In this document: one piece after another, positions 1 through 8,933 of the stretch | Layout of the letters: every line of letters starts with the position of its first letter | How positions within the stretch are numbered: the first letter of the stretch is position 1 | Source of the DNA: Bradyrhizobium commune | Lineage (GTDB): Bacteria > Pseudomonadota > Alphaproteobacteria > Rhizobiales > Xanthobacteraceae | Direction: 5' to 3' | Assembly (NCBI RefSeq): GCF_015624505.1 | Contig: NZ_CP061379.1 | Location: forward strand, 1,240,001-1,304,000 | Length of the DNA stretch: 64,000 nucleotides | Notes under the pieces: model-generated | Database searches by the model: none | The model's input: the letters and a program-made list of their open reading frames with translations, nothing else | Told to the model about the DNA's origin: nothing | Made by a program: the position numbers and the translations under genes

Positions 1-2
1 CG

Positions 3-506
3 ATCGGGGCCGGTGCAACGGCCACCGCCGCCAATCAGGTCGCGATCGGCGCCGCAGGCAACACCTATCGCTTGGCGGGCGTCGCGTCCGCGGCCAGCCT
101 CGCGGCGCAGAGCGGGCCGGTGTCCTTCGTCACCACAGATGCCGCCGGCAATCTCGCGACCTCGAGTTTCGATCCGGCGAGCCTTACATCGCTTCAGTCG
201 CAGTTCACCTCCTTGCAGTCACAGGTGACCTCGTTGCAGTCGCAGGTGATGGACAACCGGCTCGAGGCGCGCACCGGTACCGCGGTCGCTCTCGCGGCCG
301 GTTCGATGCCTGCCTTGCAGGCTGGCCGCAAATTCGCGCTCTCCGCCGGCTACGGCAATTTCGAGGGCGCCAACGCGTTCGCGGTCGGCGCAACCGCACT
401 GCTCTATGACGGCAAGAGCTATGCGATCATCGCCAATGCCGGCGGCGGCATTGGGCTCGAGCGCAATGTTGCAGGCGGGCGTGGTGCTGTCTCGATCCAG
501 TGGTAG
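3..506 (+). CDS. Trimeric autotransporter adhesin, C-terminal part (5' end outside window)
   Basis: The reading frame is open from the first bases of the window, so this is the C-terminal part of a longer gene. It begins with a YadA-head-like repeat (QVAIGAAGNTYRLAGVAS). Next come three heptads of the form TSLQSQV, which read as a trimeric coiled-coil stalk, and then a roughly 75-residue glycine-rich segment (LEARTGTAVALAAGSMPAL, later FALSAGYGNF) ending in an aromatic residue (SIQW). That order of head repeat, stalk and anchor is the type Vc secretion layout: the anchor forms a 12-strand barrel from three chains in the outer membrane and displays the passenger outside the cell. Ligand specificity cannot be read because the head is missing. 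The heptads are also 21-bp DNA repeats. Confidence 0.85.
   Translation: MGAGATATAANQVAIGAAGNTYRLAGVASAASLAAQSGPVSFVTTDAAGNLATSSFDPASLTSLQSQFTSLQSQVTSLQSQVMDNRLEARTGTAVALAAGSMPALQAGRKFALSAGYGNFEGANAFAVGATALLYDGKSYAIIANAGGGIGLERNVAGGRGAVSIQW
190..248 (+). repeat. Tandem 21-bp repeat encoding stalk heptads
   Basis: Nearly three copies of a 21-bp unit (consensus TTGCAGTCGCAGGTGACCTCG read in register, with few mismatches) encode successive LQSQV-TS heptads in the autotransporter stalk. The unit equals exactly one coiled-coil heptad, so gain or loss of a copy would change stalk length without shifting the frame. Confidence 0.75.
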
Positions 507-522
507 GAAGAACGCATTCGCC

Positions 523-1149
523 ATGGCGCTGCGCTGGTTGAGTGCTGGACTCGGTCTTCCGATCCTTGTGCTGCTGATTCTCGGCGCGGTGACGACATCC
601 GCACAGCAGACGCGTCCGCAGCCGCATCAGGCGTCGCCACAACAGCAGCAGGCAGCCAAGCCGGCCAATATCGATCGCAACGGCGTGCTGATGTTGATAC
701 GGTCGACGCTGCTTGCGGTCGATCAGGCCAACAAGACCGGCAACTACACCGTGCTGCGCGACCTCGGCGCTCCCGGCTTCCAGGTCAACACCGCGGCCAG
801 GCTTGCAGAGATATTCGCCAAGCAGCGCGGCGACAAGCTCGATCTCTCCGGCGTTGCCGTCATCGATCCGCAATTGTCGTTGTTGCCGCAGATCGAGCCG
901 AACGGCTTGTTGCACATGGCAGGATTTTTCCCGTCGGTGCCGTCGCAGGTGAATTTCGAACTGTTGTTCGCGCCGGTCGAAGGACAATGGCGCGTGTTCG
1001 GCGTGTCGCTGTCAGTCGGACAGTCCGCGCCGGTTGCGCCTGCCGAGCCTGAAACCGCGCCCGGCAAGGCCGTGGTCTCGCAAAAGCAGGCTGCGCCGTC
1101 GAAGGCAGGCCTGCCTTCGAAACAGCCCGTGCCGTCCGCAACGCAATGA
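523..1149 (+). CDS. Exported hypothetical protein with Q-rich and P/A/K-rich ends
   Basis: I do not recognise the family. The start chosen is the ATG at 523, because the protein then begins with a clean signal peptide (MALRWLSAGLGLPILVLLIL, cleavage likely after SAQQ near residue 28); an upstream in-frame ATG would overlap the autotransporter. A glutamine-rich linker (residues 28-47) follows, then a compact domain of about 110 residues containing VLRDLGAPGFQ and FAPVEGQWRVFG. Such domains resemble the NTF2/SnoaL-like fold, but this is only an impression. The C-terminus (about residue 170 on) is low-complexity P/A/K/Q. It lies 16 bp after the autotransporter gene on the same strand, so the two may be co-transcribed and the product may act in the periplasm. 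Confidence 0.7.
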   Translation: MALRWLSAGLGLPILVLLILGAVTTSAQQTRPQPHQASPQQQQAAKPANIDRNGVLMLIRSTLLAVDQANKTGNYTVLRDLGAPGFQVNTAARLAEIFAKQRGDKLDLSGVAVIDPQLSLLPQIEPNGLLHMAGFFPSVPSQVNFELLFAPVEGQWRVFGVSLSVGQSAPVAPAEPETAPGKAVVSQKQAAPSKAGLPSKQPVPSATQ

Positions 1150-1206
1150 TCAGCCCGCGCACGGGGTGATCTGGCAAAGCCTGACGGCGCAGATTACATT
1201 TGCGCC

Positions 1207-2013
1207 ATGTCAAACCCTCCGCTCCAGGACTTCGTCGGCCGGCACGAACGTCTGTTCGTGCTGACCGGCGCCGGCTGCAGCACCAATTCGGGCATTCCCG
1301 ATTATCGCGACAGTAACGGCAACTGGAAGCGGACCCAGCCGGTCAATTTCCAGGCCTTCATGACCGAGGCGCATACGCGCCAGCGCTATTGGGCGCGCAG
1401 CCTGATCGGCTGGCGGTGGTTCGGCCAGGCCCGCCCGAACGACGCACATCGCGCGCTGGCCCGGCTCGAGGCCAACGGCCGCTGCGAGATGTTGCTGACC
1501 CAGAACGTCGACCGGCTGCACCAATCCGCCGGCCACCGCGAGGTGATCGACCTGCACGGCCGGCTCGATCTGGTCCGCTGCATGGGGTGCGGGGCGAAGA
1601 CGCCGCGCAGCGAATTCCAGGACGCGCTTGGCCGTGCCAACGCGGCATGGCTGACGCTCGATGCCGCGCATGCGCCGGATGGCGATGCCGATCTGGAGCA
1701 TGCGGATTTTGCATCGTTCAGGGTACCGGCCTGCGAGTCCTGTGGCGGCATCCTCAAGCCCGACGTCGTGTTCTTTGGCGAGAACGTCCCGCGCGACGTG
1801 GTCGCCACCGCGCAGGATCATCTCGCGCAGGCCGATGCGATGCTGGTCGTCGGCTCTTCGCTGATGGTCTATTCCGGCTTCCGCTTCGTGCAGGCGGCGG
1901 CGCACCGGCAAATCCCGATCGCCGCGGTCAATCTCGGGCGCACCCGTGCCGACGATCTCCTGACGCTGAAAGTCGAACAGCGCTGCGAAGCGGCGCTTGC
2001 ATTCCTGCTCTGA
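1207..2013 (+). CDS. NAD-dependent protein deacylase, Sir2 family (SIRT4-like, class II)
   Basis: A sirtuin that removes acyl groups from lysines using NAD+, producing nicotinamide and O-acyl-ADP-ribose in the cytoplasm. All family motifs are present in order: the NAD-binding GAGCSTNSGIPDYR (residues 21-34), TQNVDRLH (98-105), catalytic His117 in LHGRLD, a structural zinc site made of CMGC and CESC, KPDVVFFGE, VVGSSLMVYSG and the nucleotide-binding VNLG near the C-terminus. IPDYR followed by a long insertion, rather than IPDFR, places it with SIRT4-type class II enzymes, which include lipoamidases and deacylases as well as deacetylases. The length of 268 aa is normal. It precedes the hydantoinase operon on the same strand, but 141 bp separate them, so a functional link is not shown. 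Confidence 0.93.
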   Translation: MSNPPLQDFVGRHERLFVLTGAGCSTNSGIPDYRDSNGNWKRTQPVNFQAFMTEAHTRQRYWARSLIGWRWFGQARPNDAHRALARLEANGRCEMLLTQNVDRLHQSAGHREVIDLHGRLDLVRCMGCGAKTPRSEFQDALGRANAAWLTLDAAHAPDGDADLEHADFASFRVPACESCGGILKPDVVFFGENVPRDVVATAQDHLAQADAMLVVGSSLMVYSGFRFVQAAAHRQIPIAAVNLGRTRADDLLTLKVEQRCEAALAFLL

Positions 2014-2154
2014 ACGCGCGCAGGGCGAACACGCCTTGCCTATTGCATAGGTGCCAAGCAGAATAGCCGGGCGCGGCGCTGTCGCCATGCCCGATGGCAC
2101 GGAAATTGCTGCGTTTTCACCTCGAATCTTGACGATCAGCCGGAGAATTTTGGA

Positions 2155-4239
2155 ATGCTTGAGGGAGCCGAAGTACGGCTTGCCGTGGATATCGGTGGCA
2201 CGTTCACCGACATCGTGCTGGACGTGGGCGAGGCCCGCAAAACGCGCAAGGTACTGACGACGCCGCAGCGTCCCGAACAGGCGGTGCTGGACGGCATGCG
2301 TCTCATTCTCACTGACGCACACGCGCATATCAGCGACATCGACGTCTTCATTCACGGCACGACGCTCGCGACCAACGCGATCATCGAGCGACGCGGCGCG
2401 AAGACCGCGTTGATTGCGACAGATGGTTTCCGCGATGTGCTCGATATCGGCACCGAGAGTCGCTACGACCAGTATGATCTGACCATCGACAAGCCGAGGC
2501 CACTGGCGCCGCGCAGCCTGCGCTTCACCGTGCCCGAGCGCATCGACGCGCACGGAGCCGTCCGCCTCCCGCTTGACGAGACGGCCGTGCGTGCGCTTGC
2601 GCCAAGATTGCGCGAGCTGGGTGTGGAAAGCGTCGCGATCGCCTTCCTGCATTCCTACGCCAACTCCGCGCATGAGCGGCGCGCAGCCGCGATCCTTGCC
2701 GAGGAGATGCCCGGCATTTCGGTGACAGTGTCATCGGCCGTGTGTCCGGAAATCCGAGAATACGAGCGCACGTCGACGGCGGTTGCGAACGCTTATGTGC
2801 AGCCGCTGATCGACGGCTATCTCGCGCGGATGGCCGATGCCTTGCAGGTCGAGCAGTTCCGCGGCGCCATCTATCTGGTCACCTCCGGCGGCGGCGTCAC
2901 CTCGATCGAGACGGCGCGGCGCTTTCCGGTGCGGCTCGTCGAATCCGGCCCCGCGGGCGGCGCGATCTTCTCGGCGCAGATCGCAGCGCGTCTTGGCGAG
3001 AGCAAGGTGCTGTCGTTCGACATGGGCGGCACCACCGCAAAAATCTGCCTGATCGAAAAATACCAGCCGGAGACCTCGCGCGTGTTCGAGGTCGACCGCG
3101 CCGCCCGCTTCCTCAAAGGCTCCGGCCTGCCGGTGCGCATTCCCGTGATCGAGATGGTCGAGATCGGCGCCGGCGGCGGCTCGATCGCCCATGTTGACGC
3201 GATGAAGCGCGTCACCGTCGGCCCCGAGAGCGCCTCGTCGGAGCCGGGACCGGCTTGCTATGGCCGCGGCGGTCAGCGTCCGGCGGTGACCGATGCGGAC
3301 GTTGCGCTTGGCATGATCGATCCTGATGCCTTTGCGGGTGGAACGATCAAGCTCGATCCGGAGCTGTCGAAGCAGGCGCTGCTGCGCGCCGTCGGCGAGC
3401 CGTTGGGTCTGTCGGCTGAAACCGCAGCCTATGCCGTGCACGAGGTCGTCTGCGAGAATATGGCGAGCGCGGCGCGCGTGCACGCGGTCGAGCGCGGTGA
3501 GATTGTGGGCCAGCACACGCTGATCGCCTTCGGTGGCGCTGCTCCCTTGCACGCGGCGCGGGTCGCCGAGAAGATCGGCGTTTCGCGGGTGATCGTGCCG
3601 TCGAATGCCGGCGTCGGCTCGGCGGTCGGATTCCTCGCGGCACCGATCGCCTATGAGCTGGTGCGCAGCCGTCACGTCCGGCTCGACGATTTCGATACCC
3701 AGGCAGTCTCCGACCTGTTGCTGGAGATGGCCACCGAAGCGCGTGCGCTGGTCGAGCCAGGGGCAGCCGGCGCGCCGATGCGCGAACGCCGTGCCGCGTT
3801 CATGCGCTATGTCGGCCAGGGCCACGAGATCACGGTCGAGCTACCGAACCGGCCGCTGACCTCCGCCGATCTCGCCGGACTGCGCCAAAAATTCGAGGCA
3901 GATTATTCCGCGCTGTTCGAGCGGTCGATTCCGGGTGCGGCGATCGAAGTCCTGAGCTGGTCGGTGCTCGCAACCACCGATGCCCGCAATCCGACCGTTG
4001 TCGCCGCCGTCACGCGCAAGCCTGCGGCCAAGGCCTCCGGCAGCCGAAAGTTCTTCGACGGCCGCGCTGGCGAGGTGATCGAGATCCCGCTCTATCGGCG
4101 CGAAGACATGGCGCCCGGCGCGACCATTGCGGGCCCCGCGGTGATCGCGGAGGACGAGACCTCTACTTTTGTGTCGACCAGTTTCGACGCGCATATCGAC
4201 GGTGCCGGCAGCATCGTCATGGAACGGAAGGCGGCCTGA
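2155..4239 (+). CDS. hyuA: Hydantoinase/oxoprolinase subunit A (HyuA family)
   Basis: The ATP-binding subunit of an ATP-dependent hydrolase of the N-methylhydantoinase / 5-oxoprolinase / acetone-acetophenone carboxylase family. The actin-like ASKHA fold is visible: DIGGTFTD (about residue 12), HGTTLATNA with ERRGAKTALI (about 65-85), ESGPAGGA (about 263) and DMGGTTAK (about 288). The typical GAGGGSIA, SEPGPACYG and TDADVALG segments follow. It is 694 aa, the usual length. An SD-like GGAG lies about 10 nt before the ATG. It is followed after 2 bp by hyuB and then by a TRAP transporter, so the substrate is probably an imported acidic cyclic amide or a carboxylate. The exact substrate cannot be deduced from sequence. 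Confidence 0.93.
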   Translation: MLEGAEVRLAVDIGGTFTDIVLDVGEARKTRKVLTTPQRPEQAVLDGMRLILTDAHAHISDIDVFIHGTTLATNAIIERRGAKTALIATDGFRDVLDIGTESRYDQYDLTIDKPRPLAPRSLRFTVPERIDAHGAVRLPLDETAVRALAPRLRELGVESVAIAFLHSYANSAHERRAAAILAEEMPGISVTVSSAVCPEIREYERTSTAVANAYVQPLIDGYLARMADALQVEQFRGAIYLVTSGGGVTSIETARRFPVRLVESGPAGGAIFSAQIAARLGESKVLSFDMGGTTAKICLIEKYQPETSRVFEVDRAARFLKGSGLPVRIPVIEMVEIGAGGGSIAHVDAMKRVTVGPESASSEPGPACYGRGGQRPAVTDADVALGMIDPDAFAGGTIKLDPELSKQALLRAVGEPLGLSAETAAYAVHEVVCENMASAARVHAVERGEIVGQHTLIAFGGAAPLHAARVAEKIGVSRVIVPSNAGVGSAVGFLAAPIAYELVRSRHVRLDDFDTQAVSDLLLEMATEARALVEPGAAGAPMRERRAAFMRYVGQGHEITVELPNRPLTSADLAGLRQKFEADYSALFERSIPGAAIEVLSWSVLATTDARNPTVVAAVTRKPAAKASGSRKFFDGRAGEVIEIPLYRREDMAPGATIAGPAVIAEDETSTFVSTSFDAHIDGAGSIVMERKAA

Positions 4240-4241
4240 TC

Positions 4242-5900
4242 ATGAGCAAGGCAAAAGGCGCGAGCCTGATCGACCTCCAGATCATGTGGCACCGGCTGAT
4301 CGCCGTTGTCGAGGAGCAGGCGCAAGTGCTGCTCCGCACCGCGTTCAGCCCGATCGTGCGCGAATGCGGCGACCTCTCGGCCGGCGTGTTCGACCTCAAG
4401 GGCCGCATGCTGGCGCAGGCGGTGACCGGCACGCCCGGTCACGTCAACTCGATGGCGGAATCGGTCAAGCACTTCATCGCCCATTTCCCGATCGAGACGA
4501 TGAAGGAGGGCGACGCCTACATCACCAACGATCCCTGGATGGGCACCGGCCATCTCAACGATTTCGTCGTCACCACGCCCTGCTTCAAGGACGGCAAGCC
4601 GGTCGCGCTGTTCTCTTGCACCAGCCATCTCATGGACATCGGCGGCATCGGCTTCGGGCCCGACGCCACCGACGTGTTCATGGAGGGGCTCTACATCCCC
4701 ATGCTGAAGCTGATCGACCAGGGCGTCGTCAACGAGACGCTGATGGCGATGATCCGCACCAACACGCGTCTGCCGATCGACACCGAGGGCGACACCTATT
4801 CGCTCGCCGGCTGCAACGATGTCGGCTGCGAGCGCCTGGTCGAGATGATGACCGAGTTCGGCATCGACACGCTCGACGAGCTCGGCGACCACATCTGCGA
4901 CCGCTCGCGCGAGGCCGTTCTCGCCGAGATCGCCAAACTGCCGAAGGGCAGCTGGCGCAACACCATGGTGGTCGACGGCTACGACGCGCCGGTGACGCTG
5001 GCCGCGACGCTGACGATCTCGGATGCGGGCATCCACGTCGATTTCGACGGCACCACGGGCGCCTCGAAGTTCGGCATCAACGTGCCGTTGTCCTACACCA
5101 CAGCCTATACCGTGTTCGGCCTCGGCTGTGTCGTCGCCTCGCAAATCCCGAACAATGCCGGCTCGCTCTCGCCGCTGACGGTGTCGGCGCCGGCTGGCGC
5201 CATCCTCAATGCTCCGAAGCCGGCGCCGGTAGCGTCGCGCCACATCATCGGCCAGATGCTGCCCGACGTCGTGTTCGGCTGCCTGCGCCAGATCATTCCC
5301 GAGCGCGTGCCGGCGGAAGGCACCTCGTGCCTGTGGAATCTCAACGTGCGCGGACAAACGCGCTCGGGCGCCGGCGGCAATTACGGGTTCTCGATGGCGG
5401 TGACATCGAATGGCGGCACCGGCGCGCGCTTCGGCAAGGATGGATTGTCCGCGACAGCCTATCCCAGCGGCGTGCGCGGCACGCCGGTCGAGATTGCGGA
5501 GACGCAAACCCCGCTGATCTTCTGGCGCAAGGAGCTGCGTCCGGATTCCGGCGGCGCAGGGCGCACCCGCGGCGGCCTCGGCCAGATCATCGAGGTCGGC
5601 AGCGGCGTCGATGCGCCGTTCGATATTCTCGCCGCGTTCGATCGCATCGATCATCCGCCGCGCGGACGCGACGGCGGCCAGAACGGCGAGGCCGGCTATG
5701 TCGGGCTGAAGTCGGGCAAGAAGCTGCGTGGCAAGGGCTTTCAGCAGGTGCCGCCGGACGATCGCCTCGTGGTGCTGACGCCCGGCGGCGCCGGCATCGG
5801 CGCTCCCCGTGAGCGCGATCGTGCGGCCGTCAAGGACGACATCGAGAGTGGCCTCGTGTCTTCAGAGAATGCGGTTGCGGTTTATGGGTTCGCGCAGTGA
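4242..5900 (+). CDS. hyuB: Hydantoinase/oxoprolinase subunit B (HyuB family)
   Basis: The partner subunit of HyuA, expected to form the catalytic metal-containing half of the ATP-dependent amidohydrolase or carboxylase. Family hallmarks are IMWHRLIAVVEEQAQVLLRT near the N-terminus, the REC-GDLSAGVFD segment, GHVNSM, NDPWMGTGHLND (about residue 90), the conserved HLMDIGG, and the C-terminal PGGAGIGAPRERD. It is 552 aa, typical for the family. The 2-bp spacing from hyuA implies translational coupling, and the downstream dctP lies 40 bp away on the same strand. Specificity among hydantoin, oxoproline and ketone substrates is unresolved. Confidence 0.93.
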   Translation: MSKAKGASLIDLQIMWHRLIAVVEEQAQVLLRTAFSPIVRECGDLSAGVFDLKGRMLAQAVTGTPGHVNSMAESVKHFIAHFPIETMKEGDAYITNDPWMGTGHLNDFVVTTPCFKDGKPVALFSCTSHLMDIGGIGFGPDATDVFMEGLYIPMLKLIDQGVVNETLMAMIRTNTRLPIDTEGDTYSLAGCNDVGCERLVEMMTEFGIDTLDELGDHICDRSREAVLAEIAKLPKGSWRNTMVVDGYDAPVTLAATLTISDAGIHVDFDGTTGASKFGINVPLSYTTAYTVFGLGCVVASQIPNNAGSLSPLTVSAPAGAILNAPKPAPVASRHIIGQMLPDVVFGCLRQIIPERVPAEGTSCLWNLNVRGQTRSGAGGNYGFSMAVTSNGGTGARFGKDGLSATAYPSGVRGTPVEIAETQTPLIFWRKELRPDSGGAGRTRGGLGQIIEVGSGVDAPFDILAAFDRIDHPPRGRDGGQNGEAGYVGLKSGKKLRGKGFQQVPPDDRLVVLTPGGAGIGAPRERDRAAVKDDIESGLVSSENAVAVYGFAQ

Positions 5901-5940
5901 TGAGCCGGGAAGCTTGCGCATTGGCAAACGGAGAGACGGA

Positions 5941-6939
5941 ATGATCACGCGACGGAACTTCACCGCGGGTGCAGCGACGCTGCTTGCCGCAAGCCAAATC
6001 CCGACCCGCGCGCGCGCCGCGACGGTAAGCTGGGACATGTCGACGGTCTGGCCCGACGGCAATTTCCACACCCAGAACGCCTTTGCCTTCGCCGAGGAGG
6101 TCAAGAAGCAGACCGAGGGCGCGGTCGCGATCACAGTGAAAGCCGGCGGTCAGCTCGGCTTCAAGGGGCCGGAACATCTGCGCGCCGTGCGCGATGGCCT
6201 GGTGCCGCTCGCCGACGTGCTCAACATCCAGCAGGTCGGCGACGAGCCGTTCATGGGTGTCGAGAGCATCCCGTTCCTCTGCGGCTCGATGGACGAGCTC
6301 AAGGTGCTGCATAAATATGTGCGGTCCGAATACGAGAAGGTCGCCGCGCGCAACAACCAGAAGATCCTCTACATTGTGCCTTGGCCGACGCAGTATTTGC
6401 ACCTCAAGGTCAAGATCGCCGACGTCGACGGGTTGAAGAACATCAAGATCCGCGTGCCCGACAAGGGCGCTGTCGACATGCTCTCTGCGATTGGCATGGC
6501 GCCGGTGATGATTCCCTGGGGTGAGACGATCCCCGCACTGGCCTCGGGCGCGGTGTCGGGCGTCTCCACCTCCGCGGTGTCGGGCGTCGACGGCAAGTTC
6601 TGGGAGTTCCTGAAATACATCTACCCGACCAACCACGTCTGGTCGTCGCAGATGCTCACCGTCAATCTCGACTCCTGGAAGGCGCTTTCGACCGATCAAC
6701 AGAACCTCGTCGCCGGTATTGCGGCCAAGATGGAGCCGACCTTCTGGGCGAACTCGCTCAAGGCCGACGTCGACAGCCTCAATCGCCTCAAGGAAGGCGG
6801 CATGGAGGTGATCCCTGTCTCGGAGGCGATGATGACAGACATCCGCGCCAAGACCGCGCCGCAACTCGACGCCTTCCTCAAGCGCGTGCCCGCGGCCGAC
6901 AAGCCGGTGCGGGCTTATCTCGCCGAAATGAAGCGCTGA
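5941..6939 (+). CDS. dctP: TRAP transporter substrate-binding protein (DctP family)
   Basis: Periplasmic binding protein that captures a carboxylate-containing solute and hands it to the DctQM permease. The ATG at 5941 is preferred over longer frames: it follows a GGAGAG ribosome-binding site and begins a twin-arginine-like leader (MITRRNFTAGAATLLAAS, cleavage after ARA near residue 27). The mature protein shows GGQLGFKGPEHLRAVRDG and the DctP signature region KNIKIRVPDKGAVDMLSAIG. The Arg in KIRVP is the usual carboxylate ligand, and MIPWGETIPALASGAVSG follows. The 332 aa length fits. It is third in the hyuA-hyuB-dctP-dctQ-dctM series, which suggests it delivers the Hyu substrate. Confidence 0.93.
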   Translation: MITRRNFTAGAATLLAASQIPTRARAATVSWDMSTVWPDGNFHTQNAFAFAEEVKKQTEGAVAITVKAGGQLGFKGPEHLRAVRDGLVPLADVLNIQQVGDEPFMGVESIPFLCGSMDELKVLHKYVRSEYEKVAARNNQKILYIVPWPTQYLHLKVKIADVDGLKNIKIRVPDKGAVDMLSAIGMAPVMIPWGETIPALASGAVSGVSTSAVSGVDGKFWEFLKYIYPTNHVWSSQMLTVNLDSWKALSTDQQNLVAGIAAKMEPTFWANSLKADVDSLNRLKEGGMEVIPVSEAMMTDIRAKTAPQLDAFLKRVPAADKPVRAYLAEMKR

Positions 6940-6948
6940 GGTCTGGCC

Positions 6949-7542
6949 GTGGTGAGTCTCTCGCCCGAAGCTCCGCAGAGCCTCAATGCAGCGGCGCCCG
7001 CGCCGCTGCGCATCCTGCTCGACGGTATCGACCGGCTCGGCCGGCTCGATGGCTGGATCGGCGGCGGCTGCCTGCTGACGCTGACGCTGCTGATGCTGTG
7101 CGAGGTCGCAACCCGCTTCCTCTCGAACTTCCTCTCGTTCTTCCCACCGACGATCTCGATCGCCTGGGAATACTCCTCCTACCTCATGGCGGCGTCCTTC
7201 ACCTTCGGTGCTGCCATGACGTTGCGCGTCGGCGGCCACATCCGCGTCGTGCTGCTCTTGAAGAACGTGCCGGCACCGTTTCGGCGCGCGATCGAGGTTC
7301 TCTCGGCCGCGGCCGGCTTCGCCTTCATGACGTTCCTCACCTCGTCCATGGCGAAGTTCGCCTTCGGCGCCTACGTTCGCGGCCAGGTCTCGACCTCGAG
7401 CGACACCCCGCTGTGGTTTCCGCAAGCGGTGGTCACCTTCGGCATGCTGCTGCTGACGCTCCAGTTCCTGGCGCGCGCGATCCAGGCCGTGCTCGGCCTG
7501 CCGCTGGAGGATCACCGCATGAAGGCCTCTCCCGTCGAATGA
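6949..7542 (+). CDS. dctQ: TRAP transporter small permease subunit (DctQ family)
   Basis: Four-helix inner-membrane subunit that pairs with DctM in Na+-driven TRAP uptake. Hydrophobic segments lie around residues 40-60 (GGCLLTLTLLMLCEVATRF), 75-95, 108-135 and 155-170. The middle includes the family-typical AWEYSSYLMAASFTFGAAMTL followed by LRVGGHIRV. The start is the GTG at 6949, 9 bp after the dctP stop; a second GTG follows immediately and could serve instead. At 197 aa it is slightly long for DctQ because of a cytoplasmic N-terminal extension. It is co-transcribed with its neighbours. Confidence 0.9.
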   Translation: MVSLSPEAPQSLNAAAPAPLRILLDGIDRLGRLDGWIGGGCLLTLTLLMLCEVATRFLSNFLSFFPPTISIAWEYSSYLMAASFTFGAAMTLRVGGHIRVVLLLKNVPAPFRRAIEVLSAAAGFAFMTFLTSSMAKFAFGAYVRGQVSTSSDTPLWFPQAVVTFGMLLLTLQFLARAIQAVLGLPLEDHRMKASPVE

Positions 7543-7574
7543 CCCTGCGTGCTCGCTATCGGATCTGAGATCGT

Positions 7575-8882
7575 ATGACCATCGAAGTCGTCGCCCTGTT
7601 CGCGATCCTGTTTGCGCTGCTGGCTTGCGGCGTGTGGATCGGCCTCACGCTTGCGCTCACCGCGACGCTGCTGCTCGCGATGTTCCGCTCGATCCCGCTC
7701 GACAAGCTGTTGCCGCAATACGCCTGGAACATTTTGACGACGCAGGAGCTGCTGGCGCTGCCGCTGTTCATCCTGATGGGCGAGTTGCTGTTTCGCACCC
7801 GCCTGTCGCGCTCGTTGTTTCAGGGACTGGCGCCTTGGGCCGGACTTCTTCCCGGCCGTCTGCTGCATGTGAACGTGATCGGCTGCACCATCTTCGCGGC
7901 GATCTCGGGCTCGTCGGCGGCGACCACGCAGGTGATCGGCCGCATGTCGCTCAACGAGCTGTTGCGGCGTGGCTATTCCCGCGACATCGCGATCGGCTCG
8001 CTCGCCGGCGCCGGCACGCTGGGCTTCCTGATCCCGCCGTCCAACATCATGATCATCTACGGCGTGCTCGGCGACGTCTCCATTCTCAAGCTCTTCACGG
8101 CCGGCGTGCTGCCCGGCCTGCTGCTGGCCGCGACCTTCATGGGCTGGGTGATGCTGCACACAAGCCTCGACCGCACCATGGTGCCGGAGAGCGAAGCAAA
8201 ACTCTCCGAGGTGCCGTGGGGCGAACGCTTTGCGGCGCTGAAGGACCTCGCGCCGGCGCTGTTCCTGATCGCCTGCGTGCTCGGCTCGATGTATGGCGGG
8301 CTCGCAACCCCGTCGGAAGCTGCCGCCGTCGGCGTGCTTGGCGCGGCGATTGTCGCCTGGGCGCAGGGCTCGATGTCGCAGCAGGTGATGCGCGACGTGC
8401 TGATCGGCTCGGTCGTGACCTGCTCGATGATCGCGCTGATCGTGCTCGGCGCCTCGATCCTCGGCAACGCGGCCGCTTTCCTCGGTATCCCGCAGGCGGT
8501 GGCCGCCTTCGTCAAGGGTCTCGGCCTGTCGCCCTTCATGCTGATCGTCGTCCTGATCATCTTCTACCTGATCCTCGGCTGCTTCCTCGACGGCTTCTCG
8601 ATGATCGTGATGACGCTGCCGATCGTGCTGCCGATCGTGAAGGGGGCGGGCTTCGACGAGATCTGGTTCGGCATCTTCCTGGTGCTGGCCGTCGAGATGG
8701 CGCAGATCACCCCACCGGTCGGCTTCAACCTGTTCGTGATCCAGGGCCTGACCGAGGACGGCCTCGGCTATATCGCGCGCGTCACGATGCCGTATTTGAT
8801 GATCATGGTCGGCTTCGTGCTGCTGCTGACGCTGTGGCCCGGCATCGTGACGATCCTGCCAAGGGTGCTTTACGGAGGATAA
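7575..8882 (+). CDS. dctM: TRAP transporter large permease subunit (DctM family)
   Basis: The translocation subunit of the TRAP system, driven by a sodium or proton gradient. The 435-aa protein is about 12 hydrophobic segments long. It shows DctM landmarks: PLFILMGELLFRTRLSRSLF, ISGSSAATTQVIGRMSLNELL (the SGSSxAT ion/substrate loop, about residue 110-130), IPPSNIMIIYGV, TPSEAAAVGVLGA and the second pseudo-repeat ITPPVGFNLFVIQGLT. It lies 32 bp after dctQ and closes the operon; the next gene is on the opposite strand. Confidence 0.95.
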   Translation: MTIEVVALFAILFALLACGVWIGLTLALTATLLLAMFRSIPLDKLLPQYAWNILTTQELLALPLFILMGELLFRTRLSRSLFQGLAPWAGLLPGRLLHVNVIGCTIFAAISGSSAATTQVIGRMSLNELLRRGYSRDIAIGSLAGAGTLGFLIPPSNIMIIYGVLGDVSILKLFTAGVLPGLLLAATFMGWVMLHTSLDRTMVPESEAKLSEVPWGERFAALKDLAPALFLIACVLGSMYGGLATPSEAAAVGVLGAAIVAWAQGSMSQQVMRDVLIGSVVTCSMIALIVLGASILGNAAAFLGIPQAVAAFVKGLGLSPFMLIVVLIIFYLILGCFLDGFSMIVMTLPIVLPIVKGAGFDEIWFGIFLVLAVEMAQITPPVGFNLFVIQGLTEDGLGYIARVTMPYLMIMVGFVLLLTLWPGIVTILPRVLYGG

Positions 8883-8933
8883 GTTCGCGCCGTCTCGACT
8901 TTGAGGTCGGGACGGCGTTTCGATCCCTGAGGC

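Noticed and set aside
190..248. Possible CRISPR-like direct repeats
   Set aside because: The 21-bp units are contiguous, have no spacers and lie in a coding frame as coiled-coil heptads.
1210..2673. Long minus-strand frame opposite the sirtuin and hyuA genes
   Set aside because: High-GC antisense shadow: rich in Arg, Ala and Gly, spans two real plus-strand genes and has no recognisable domain.
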